From contig JANRIH010000011.1 in the NCBI GenBank assembly GCA_033765145.1, forward strand, positions 5,117-69,116: 64,000 nt of DNA. The letters are read 5' to 3'. Positions 35,154 to 42,016 of this stretch are shown in pieces (the stretch's first letter is position 1; each line of letters opens with the position of its first letter). The notes beneath the pieces were generated by a model. That model was not told the origin of the DNA and ran no database searches. It was given only the letters and a program-made list of their open reading frames with translations. Both the position numbers and the translations under genes were made by a program. The stretch is from JAGVSR01 sp033765145. Its GTDB lineage: Bacteria; Pseudomonadota; Alphaproteobacteria; Rhizobiales; Hyphomicrobiaceae.

Positions 35154-35582
35154 TCACGCCGCGGGCTTCTGGAACTGCGTGACGAGGCTCGCGTAGAGGT
35201 GCTGGATATCAAACACCGCGCCTTCGAGAAACACGAGACCCTTTTCGGGGTGCCACACGCCGCCGCCGTCCTCGTGGACCCAGATGTAGCCGCCCGCGGC
35301 ATTCAACAGGCGGTAATTGATGTTCCAGTTGCGCTGCGCTTCGAGCCCCTTCACCACGGCCTCGTCGACGGCGGCGAGGTCGTCGGGATGGATCAGGGAC
35401 GCGAACGAGCGCACCTTATTGCCGAGAATGTCGTCGGCAGAAATGCCCGAGCAGCGCTCGAACCCGGACGTCAGCGCCATCATCGTGAAATCGGTGTCCG
35501 CGTGGCAGCGGTAGAGAAATCCGTTCATGCGTGCGAGGACACTGTCGAGAAATGGCGCTTCGCCATCCAGAGTTTGGCTCAT
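35154..35582 (-). CDS. stand-alone PAS-domain protein
   Basis: Protein of 142 residues that is essentially one PAS domain (PAS_3-like). It shows FLYRCHADTDFTMMALTSGF, FASLIHPDDLAAVDEAVVKG and WNINYRLLNAAGGYIWVHED, then WHPEKGLVFLEGAVFDIQ. There is no kinase, cyclase or helix-turn-helix. ATG 35582 follows GGGAGTTAG. It probably acts as a ligand- or redox-sensing module that works with another protein. The convergent CheY-like gene is the nearest candidate. Confidence 0.88.
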   Translation of the reverse strand: MSQTLDGEAPFLDSVLARMNGFLYRCHADTDFTMMALTSGFERCSGISADDILGNKVRSFASLIHPDDLAAVDEAVVKGLEAQRNWNINYRLLNAAGGYIWVHEDGGGVWHPEKGLVFLEGAVFDIQHLYASLVTQFQKPAA

Positions 35583-35807
35583 CGAAAGACTAACTCCCTG
35601 TCCGGGGCGAGGATCAGAAGGTCGGTCAAAAGCCCAATTCCGGGCCGCACGTCAATGGGCGCTCATGCGCGGGCCGCACAGCGAATGAAAAAAGTGCGCT
35701 CTGTTGCGAGCGGCCGTCTTGTGCCAGATGCGTCAATTGACGGCGCCAGTGCGACGGCAAAGGGTCGCGACGCTCGATGGGGTTGCCAGTGCTGATCTGC
35801 GGCAACG

Positions 35808-36200
35808 CTACGGCGAACAAAGGTCCGTGCAATAGCTCGGACCGTTTCCACGGTCGCGGCAATTGGCGTAGCAAGTATCGTAGCTATTGTAGACGATGTA
35901 CGCGCCAACCCATGGGGCCCAGTAATACCAGCGCGCACCGTCATGCCAGCGGCGGCCACGGTAAACTTTGTAATGGTGCTTCGGCCACTTGTGGACGTGT
36001 TTATGAAGCTTGCCGTGCTTGAGACCTCGGAAGCGGGGGCCCTTCCGCACCTCGATCACGTCCGATGACGACGATTGCGCGCTTGCCGTCACTGGCAGTT
36101 GCTGCGAGAGCGGCGCGGCGGCGGCCACCATTGCCCCTCCGACGAGAAGGCCCGCGATAACCGCGGTCGCGACAGCCGTCACTCGAGATCGTGCGTTCAT
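35808..36200 (-). CDS. small secreted His/Lys-rich protein with C-terminal cysteines
   Basis: Hypothetical protein of 130 residues. ATG 36200 (MNARSRVTAVATAVIAGLLV) follows GGGAGG and opens a signal peptide cleaved near AAAAPLSQQ or TASAQ. The mature part is basic and His/Trp/Tyr-rich (KHGKLHKHVHKWPKHHYKVY, RWHDGARWYYWAPW). It ends with four cysteines (YDTCYANCRDRGNGPSYCTD, then LCSP), probably two disulphides. It resembles small BA14K-like or uncharacterised envelope proteins of rhizobia, but I cannot assign a family. Confidence 0.7.
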   Translation of the reverse strand: MNARSRVTAVATAVIAGLLVGGAMVAAAAPLSQQLPVTASAQSSSSDVIEVRKGPRFRGLKHGKLHKHVHKWPKHHYKVYRGRRWHDGARWYYWAPWVGAYIVYNSYDTCYANCRDRGNGPSYCTDLCSP

Positions 36201-36574
36201 GATCCAACCTCCCACGCTCTGCTAAATCGCGCATTGCGGCACTCGAACCTCTTATATCTAGCACGTTCCTCCTCCCGCCTGTTGCGCTGCCTCAAGTTTG
36301 CGGTCGAGGGTTCGGCGTTTGGAGATGGCGGCGGGCGGCGGGCGGCGGATCGGGGCCCGATTTGCGGCGAGACTGGGGCGGAATACTCCGTTGGCGGGCC
36401 TTAGCGCGCCGATCTCGAACGCTCGGGCGCGAACTCTGCCGCGGTCTCATCGCAATCGGCGGTTACGAAGCCTTAAGGGGCATCGTCTTAACGTTTCGCC
36501 AACCATTGGACACTGCGGCAGGCCTTATTCGGAAAGGCCCGGCGGACCGCGGCGCCCTTCGGAGGAACCGGCAC

Positions 36575-38335
36575 TTGGGGACGAGCGGCAAGAACGCTCT
36601 CAGTCTTGGCGTGGGCGCTGCGCGGCTAAGGCTCGGCGCTGCCACCCTTGCCGTGCTCGCTGTCTTCGGGTCGGCGGAGGCGACCGGCGATCAGCGCGTG
36701 ATCTCGCTGTACCACATCCATACGAAGGAGCGGCTCGAGGTTCTTTACAAGAAGAACGGGAAGTACATTCCCGAGGCCCTCGACAAGATCAATTGGATCC
36801 TGCGCGACTGGCGCAAGAACGAAAAGACCGAGATGGACCCCAAGACGATCGATATCGCTTGGGAGATGCACGCCGAACTCGGATCGCGCGAGCCCATCCA
36901 CATCATCAGCGGATACCGCTCCCGCTCGACCAACAACATGCTGAGACGCACGGTCGGCGGGCAGGCGAGCCAGAGCCAGCACATCACCGGCAAGGCGATG
37001 GACATTGCGTTTCCCGACGTGCCGATCCGGCGGCTGCGCTATTCCGCAATGATCCGCGAACGCGGCGGCGTGGGCTACTATCCGACATCCGCAATTCCGT
37101 TCGTTCATGTTGACAGCGCGCGCGTACGCCACTGGCCGCGCATGACGCACGACGAACTGGCGCTCTTGTTTCCCGACGGCAGCCGGCACCGGTCCTCGGA
37201 CGGGCGTAGCGTCGAGCCCGGAGACGCCCAGCGCGCCCGGCGGCGGCATCCCGATCTCGCGCAGGAAGTGGCGCTCTTCAACGACATCCGGTCGGGTGCG
37301 AAGGCGCCGACCCTGCTGGCCTCGGCGGACGCTTCGATCGTACCTGCGGCCGATAATGAGGATCGCGCAGCCACGAGCGACGAAGCGCTGCCGTGGGCCG
37401 GTGGGGCACAGCCGGTCAAGGCACCGGAGCCGAAACTCGCCATGCGTCCGCCGAAGCTTGCGCTTGCGTCGGCGCCTCTGCCCGTCGAGAAGCCGGTTGC
37501 CGAGCCCCGTTCCGACGACGGCACGGCGGCCGCCGGCGCCGCACCAGCCGCGCCGGCGCCGGCTAAATCAGAAACGGCGAAATCAGAACCGGGCGCGCCA
37601 ACCCGGCAGCTCGCCGCGCTCGATCTCTCGCCGGCACTCATCTGGAAGGCGAGCCCGCGAGCGCCAGAGCCCCGCGCGCCAGAACCGAGGCTCGTCAAGG
37701 AGCCGAAACTCGTCGAGCGATCCTCGACATTCAAGCCGGGCATCTCGGCCATCGACCGGCAGGGTCTCGACAAGCTCGTGACGCTCGCGGCCTACACGCC
37801 GCTCGAGCCCGCGCCAAAACTTCTGAGCGAACCGAAACTCGCCGAACGACCAGCCGCGGGCGTCGACGAGACGCCAGCTCGCGAGTCCGTCACGCGCGGC
37901 GACAGCGAGCCGCCTTCTCCGCCCGCGGAGGCGGTCGCGGAACTCGACGCCAGCGAAGGTGGCGGAGACATCGGGCGTTTCAGCCGGCCGGCCGCATGGA
38001 TCACGGCGCCCGAGTTCGACGAGGACCACCCGGACGAACTTGCCTATCAGCCGTTCCCGATCGGGCCTCTGCTGACGGCGACGGCGTCACCCGACGATCC
38101 GGCGCTGGCGCGCATGGTGGCGCCCGATCCGCAGCGCACGCTGGATATGATCGACGATGAAGGGCGCGTGCTGCCCATGCGGCTCAGGCCCGGTCTCAAA
38201 ACGGCGAAACTGCTCTGGGCTCAGGAGTTCCAGGGTGGCGCCGTCGACCTCGCGACGCTCGAACAACTAGCGTCGGAGCCGCCCCGAGCCGGCGGTACGG
38301 TCGCGGAACGCGCGGTCAGGACGTCTCAGCGCTGA
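36575..38335 (+). CDS. DUF882 / M15-like peptidoglycan-peptidase-family protein with long C-terminal tail
   Basis: Periplasmic protein of 586 residues in the YcbK/DUF882 family, related to D-Ala-D-Ala metallopeptidases. The start is taken as TTG 36575, because GGAGGA lies 8 bases upstream and the next residues form a signal peptide (AARLRLGAATLAVLAVFGSA). Metal-site segments are visible: IHIISGYRSRSTN, SQSQHITGKAMDIAFPD and FVHVDSARVRHWPR. The catalytic-type domain ends near residue 200. The remaining 380 residues are Pro/Ala/Lys-rich and low in complexity, probably disordered or wall-spanning. It is likely involved in peptidoglycan processing. The 3' end overlaps convergent oxyR by 20 bp. 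Confidence 0.88.
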   Translation: MGTSGKNALSLGVGAARLRLGAATLAVLAVFGSAEATGDQRVISLYHIHTKERLEVLYKKNGKYIPEALDKINWILRDWRKNEKTEMDPKTIDIAWEMHAELGSREPIHIISGYRSRSTNNMLRRTVGGQASQSQHITGKAMDIAFPDVPIRRLRYSAMIRERGGVGYYPTSAIPFVHVDSARVRHWPRMTHDELALLFPDGSRHRSSDGRSVEPGDAQRARRRHPDLAQEVALFNDIRSGAKAPTLLASADASIVPAADNEDRAATSDEALPWAGGAQPVKAPEPKLAMRPPKLALASAPLPVEKPVAEPRSDDGTAAAGAAPAAPAPAKSETAKSEPGAPTRQLAALDLSPALIWKASPRAPEPRAPEPRLVKEPKLVERSSTFKPGISAIDRQGLDKLVTLAAYTPLEPAPKLLSEPKLAERPAAGVDETPARESVTRGDSEPPSPPAEAVAELDASEGGGDIGRFSRPAAWITAPEFDEDHPDELAYQPFPIGPLLTATASPDDPALARMVAPDPQRTLDMIDDEGRVLPMRLRPGLKTAKLLWAQEFQGGAVDLATLEQLASEPPRAGGTVAERAVRTSQR

Positions 38336-39284
38336 CGCCCGACGGCTTGCGCGACCGGGCCGCAAGCAGCGCCATCGCGGATGCCAGCGGCCCTGATTCC
38401 CAGGCTTGTTTCACGAGACGGCCGAACTCCGCGAAGTCGCCCTTTCTCGGCGAGGTCGCGCGCCAGATGAGGCCTATCCGGCGCATCGGCTCGGGCTCGG
38501 CGAAGCGGATGACGGTGAGTTCCCGCCCGCGCTCCTCCATGGCGAGCGACATCTCGGGCAACAGCGTGATGCCGTATCCGGCGGCGACCATCTCGACGAT
38601 GGTTGCAAGGCTCGACGCGCCGAAGGTGTTCAACGTGTCGACCTGCTTCAAGTTGCAGTACGTCAGCGCTTGATCACGGAGGCAATGGCCTTCCTCGAGC
38701 AACAGCAGGCGCTCGTTCTCGATCATGTCTTTGGTGGCACGGAGACGTCCCGCGACCTTCTTCTGGCGCGGAAGGGCAAGCAGGAAGCGGTCCTCGAACA
38801 GCTCATGCTCCTCGAGATCCGAGTGCTTGATCGGGAGCGCCAGCAATACGAGATCGATCTTGCCGTCGAGCAGTTCCTCGATCAAGTGCGCGGTCTGAGT
38901 TTCGCGCACGTGAAGCTCGAGATCGGGATAGGACTGGCGCAGCACGGGCAAGAGCGGCGGAAGCATGTAGGGGGCGACGGAGGGAATGACGCCCAACCTC
39001 AGCGCGCCGGTCAGCGTGCGGCTCGAATGGTGTGCGAAGGCGACGAGGTCGCGGCAATCACCAAGGATGCGGGACGCGCGACGCGAAATCTCTTCGCCCT
39101 TGGGCGTCAGCTGGATGCCGGTTCGCGTCCGCTCGACGAGTGTGAGGCCGAGGGAATGTTCCAGCTCGCTGATCTGCATGGAGAGGGCCGGCTGCGTTAC
39201 GGCACACGCTTCTGCCGCGCGGCCGAAGTGCCGCTCGCGCGACAGCGCATCGAAATAGCGCAATTGTTTGAGCGTGACGTTCAA
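38316..39284 (-). CDS. oxyR: OxyR-type LysR regulator, copy 1
   Basis: Peroxide-sensing LysR-family activator of 322 residues. The N-terminal helix-turn-helix is FGRAAEACAVTQPALSMQIS. The redox pair is present in EEGHCLRDQALTYC, with the Cys spacing of OxyR C199/C208. The first codon is TTG (39282-39284), and no ATG fits the family N-terminus (NVTLKQLRYFDAL). It lies downstream of gapR on the same strand with a 213-bp gap. A second, partial copy of this gapR-oxyR pair begins at 63361. It is expected to regulate catalase and other peroxide defences. The nearby RTX peroxidase is a possible but unproven theme partner. Confidence 0.93.
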   Translation of the reverse strand: MNVTLKQLRYFDALSRERHFGRAAEACAVTQPALSMQISELEHSLGLTLVERTRTGIQLTPKGEEISRRASRILGDCRDLVAFAHHSSRTLTGALRLGVIPSVAPYMLPPLLPVLRQSYPDLELHVRETQTAHLIEELLDGKIDLVLLALPIKHSDLEEHELFEDRFLLALPRQKKVAGRLRATKDMIENERLLLLEEGHCLRDQALTYCNLKQVDTLNTFGASSLATIVEMVAAGYGITLLPEMSLAMEERGRELTVIRFAEPEPMRRIGLIWRATSPRKGDFAEFGRLVKQAWESGPLASAMALLAARSRKPSGVSAETS

Positions 39285-39450
39285 GATCAGCTACGCTTAT
39301 CCGTTTCCGTAGAAGAAACGATTAGTTCTTATTCAAGCGCGCGTCTATTCTCATTGTCGTGATGGGTGGTGTCGGGCGCTTCTGGTTGCGCTTCTGACCG
39401 CTCCATCGTCAGGTTTCCGAGTGGTGGACTTCGGTTCATCTCGCGGTTGA

Positions 39451-39490
39451 GCCCCGGCCGAGCGCCGAACCGGCCGGGGCTTTCTCTTTT
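39451..39490. terminator. hairpin downstream of gapR copy 1
   Basis: GCCCCGGCCG (39451-39460) pairs perfectly with CGGCCGGGGC (39471-39480) across a 10-base loop, beginning 18 bp after the gapR stop. The T-rich tail TTTCTCTTTT is on the + strand side. The hairpin therefore fits a + strand terminator better than the gapR direction and may work both ways. Confidence 0.6.
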
Positions 39491-39497
39491 CCGCGGA

Positions 39498-39776
39498 TTA
39501 CTCCGCGGCTTCCCGGTGGACCATCCCGTTGTCGAGCATGCCGAGCGCGTGCAGGTAGACTTCGAGGATGCTTTCCTCCTCCTGCCGCTCCTGCTGGCTC
39601 TTTTTCCGCATCCTCACGACCTGACGAAGAACCTTGACGTCGAAGCCGACACCCTTCGCTTCCAGGTATTTGTCGCGGATGTCGGCGGCGAGCGCCTTCT
39701 TCTCTTCTTCAAGTCGCTCGATCTGCTCGACGAACTGGCGCAACTGATTCTGCGCGGCGGCCTGCAGCGTGCTCAT
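39498..39776 (-). CDS. gapR: GapR family DNA-binding protein (DUF2312), copy 1
   Basis: Nucleoid-associated protein of 92 residues. In Caulobacter GapR binds overtwisted DNA ahead of replication forks and RNA polymerase. The sequence is the typical coiled coil: LRQFVEQIERLEEEKKALAA, DIRDKYLEAKGVGFDVKVLR, then QVVRMRKKSQQERQEEESIL. It is closely similar to the second copy at 63361, but the C-terminal tails differ (DNGMVHREAAE versus DDLPADAEALADKMIAAE). It is followed by oxyR copy 1. Confidence 0.96.
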   Translation of the reverse strand: MSTLQAAAQNQLRQFVEQIERLEEEKKALAADIRDKYLEAKGVGFDVKVLRQVVRMRKKSQQERQEEESILEVYLHALGMLDNGMVHREAAE

Positions 39777-40063
39777 CGCCTACCTCATGTCTCTCAATTT
39801 CCGGAACACCAAACTCGGGCCGCGGCTCCGGCCACGGGCGATCCCGACGGCCGGTTCCGACAACGCGCCCGGCGCAGAAACGCGCGCCCGCTCGTAATGG
39901 GAACGCTAGTGGGGGGACAGGCGACCAGCAAGTTGCGATCCTGCCCATCCAGAGGTATTTGCACCATATTCACCGAGTATCTGAGAGCGCTCGGGTTGTA
40001 CCGATCTCTCACCTGATCCATGGCTCGGAGATCGTAAAGCGGGGCGGCGAGACCTTGAAAGCG

Positions 40064-41425
40064 ATGCTCGATACGATCGTCCGCGGAACGGCCGCGCTCC
40101 TCGCAGCGGTGGTTATCCTCGCTTGCATCGCTGTGGCGATCGCGCGGCCTGCCGCGGCACAGGACGAGGCAAGCGGATCGAGCTATCTCACGCCGTTTCC
40201 GAAGGGCGAGGTCTATCGCGTCGTCGTCATCGGCGACGATCTCGCTGAGGGTCTGCTTTATGGTCTCGTCGAAGGGATCGGCGGTGACGCCCGGCTTCAG
40301 ATTCGCCCGCGCCCATTCTCCATCAACGGGATCATGCGGGCTGACCTCGACGAGAAGCTCGTCGCGCTCGAAGAAGACCTCAAGGTCGACACGCCCGACA
40401 TCGTCATCGCCATGATGGGTGCCTGGGATCGCGTCACGCTGCGCGATCAGAAAGGCAAGCGCCTGCCGATCGGATCGCCCGAATGGCAAAAGGCCTACAG
40501 CCAGCGCGCGGACCGGCTCATGAAGATGCTGAAGCGCCGGAACGTCGCCGTCTACTGGGCGGGACTACCCAACGTGCGCCGCTACGAGGCGAACGAAGAC
40601 GCGCAGATGATGAACGAAATCCTGCGCGAGCGCGTCTATCTCAACGGCTTCAAGTTCGTTGACACCTTCGCGAGCTTTCTCGACGAGAACGGCGGCTTCA
40701 ACGCGTGGGGACCGGATCTCACGGGCAAGATCGTGCGACTTCGCGATGGCGAGGGCGTGTACTTCACGACGGCCGGAAACCAGAAGCTCGCACACTTCGT
40801 GGGCCGCGAAATACGCCGCGATCTCACTCAGGCGAAGGCGGCGCGCGTCGTGCCGCTGGCGGGAAGCGAAGCGGAGCAATCGAAGATCAATCCGGGCAAG
40901 GCAGTCATCAAGGACGAAGCGAAGGCCGGCGCCGCCGAGGTTGCGACCGCGGCTCAGAACGTACCGGCCGAAGCGCCGGGTGCTCTGCATGTCGAGCAGA
41001 AAGCCGACAACGGCAAAATCAATCTCAAGACCATTGACCGTGCGGGGCGGCAGGAAACGGTGACGATCGAAATCGTCCGGCCGGCTATCCCTGCATCGGT
41101 CGTCGCCCTCGTGACGCGCAAGGAAAGTGCCGACACACCTTCGCGCATGGGCGAAGTTCTGGTCGACCGCCTGTCGGGCGGGCTCAGCACGATGAGCACC
41201 GTGACGCCACCCGCGGCCGGGGCCGGCGTGCGCGGTGGACGGCTCCTGCCGAGCCAGTCCCCCTATTACCGCGTGCTGGTCAAAGGCGAGCGCCTGACGC
41301 CGCGGCCCGGACGCGCGGACGATTTCTCGTGGCCCAAGACCGCGCCGCCGTCGCAAGGAGCTTCAGGCAGCGGAGAGGCGCGACCGTCGCCGCTCGAGAC
41401 GGGGACGACCGCGGATACGCCCTGA
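40064..41425 (+). CDS. DUF459 SGNH-hydrolase-family envelope protein
   Basis: Protein of about 453 residues. ATG 40064 (MLDTIVRGTAALLAAVVILA) opens a signal peptide or anchor ending near ARPAAAQ. TTG 40055 is an alternative start. The SGNH-type core shows VVVIGDDLAEGLLYGLVEGI with Asp in place of the usual GDS serine, DTPDIVIAMMGAWDRVTLRD, VYWAGLPNVRRY and the C-terminal block region YFTTAGNQKLAHFV. The missing Ser nucleophile means hydrolase activity is doubtful. The C-terminal 180 residues are low in complexity. DUF459 proteins are common in Hyphomicrobiales and are thought to act on envelope glycans. The role here is unknown. Confidence 0.83.
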   Translation: MLDTIVRGTAALLAAVVILACIAVAIARPAAAQDEASGSSYLTPFPKGEVYRVVVIGDDLAEGLLYGLVEGIGGDARLQIRPRPFSINGIMRADLDEKLVALEEDLKVDTPDIVIAMMGAWDRVTLRDQKGKRLPIGSPEWQKAYSQRADRLMKMLKRRNVAVYWAGLPNVRRYEANEDAQMMNEILRERVYLNGFKFVDTFASFLDENGGFNAWGPDLTGKIVRLRDGEGVYFTTAGNQKLAHFVGREIRRDLTQAKAARVVPLAGSEAEQSKINPGKAVIKDEAKAGAAEVATAAQNVPAEAPGALHVEQKADNGKINLKTIDRAGRQETVTIEIVRPAIPASVVALVTRKESADTPSRMGEVLVDRLSGGLSTMSTVTPPAAGAGVRGGRLLPSQSPYYRVLVKGERLTPRPGRADDFSWPKTAPPSQGASGSGEARPSPLETGTTADTP

Positions 41426-41436
41426 CATTGTTTTTG

Positions 41437-41820
41437 TCACACCTCCGCACTGCCGCGCGCCGGACGGCGCCGGCCACGCTCGGCCTTGGCGCTGCCCTTG
41501 ATCTTCTCGGCCATCTCATCGAGACGTCGCGTGGCCGCGTCGAAGGCGTCCCTGACAGCGACGTGCAGGTCTTCCTGCGCGGAACCGACCGACGCTTCGT
41601 GCGTCAGGATCAGCGGCGCGTGGTCGGGAATGCCGATATCGATCTTGATCTCGTAAGTCTTGCCCTTGTGGGCGTGCTTGTTCGGAGCTGCGACCACGAC
41701 GCGGCAGTGCGTCATGCGATCGAAGATCCGTTCGAGCTTGGCGGCCTTCTCCGTGATCTTCCTTTCCACGACGGCGCTGCGGTCCAGCCCCTTGAAGGTG
41801 ATCTCGAGCGGAGTGTCCAT
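41437..41820 (-). CDS. hpf: ribosome hibernation promoting factor (HPF/RaiA family), short form
   Basis: Ribosome-associated stress protein of 127 residues. ATG 41820 (MDTPLEITFKGLDRSAVVER) with AAGGAAAGG upstream fits the family N-terminus. The beta-alpha-beta core shows RMTHCRVVVAAPNKHAHKGK, YEIKIDIGIP and DLHVAVRDAFDAATRRLDEM. It ends in a basic tail (RGRRRPARG). It lacks the C-terminal dimerisation domain of long HPF, which is the usual alphaproteobacterial form. It may therefore be a second, short paralogue. It is convergent with the DUF459 gene, 11 bp between stops. Confidence 0.88.
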   Translation of the reverse strand: MDTPLEITFKGLDRSAVVERKITEKAAKLERIFDRMTHCRVVVAAPNKHAHKGKTYEIKIDIGIPDHAPLILTHEASVGSAQEDLHVAVRDAFDAATRRLDEMAEKIKGSAKAERGRRRPARGSAEV

Positions 41821-42016
41821 GTGAACGGCCTTTCCTTCTGTGATCGTGACGGTGTCACACACCTGATATTAGAGCGCAGGGCGGCGGCGGCAAGGCTTGC
41901 GGGAGCTTTGCTCGCAGGCGTTCTGGCGTCTGACGGGCTGAAGCGGGGCTTCCGTCATCTACACTTGACTGATAGCGTTATCGAGTTGTTGGGGCACGGA
42001 AAGCTCGGGGGGCTTG

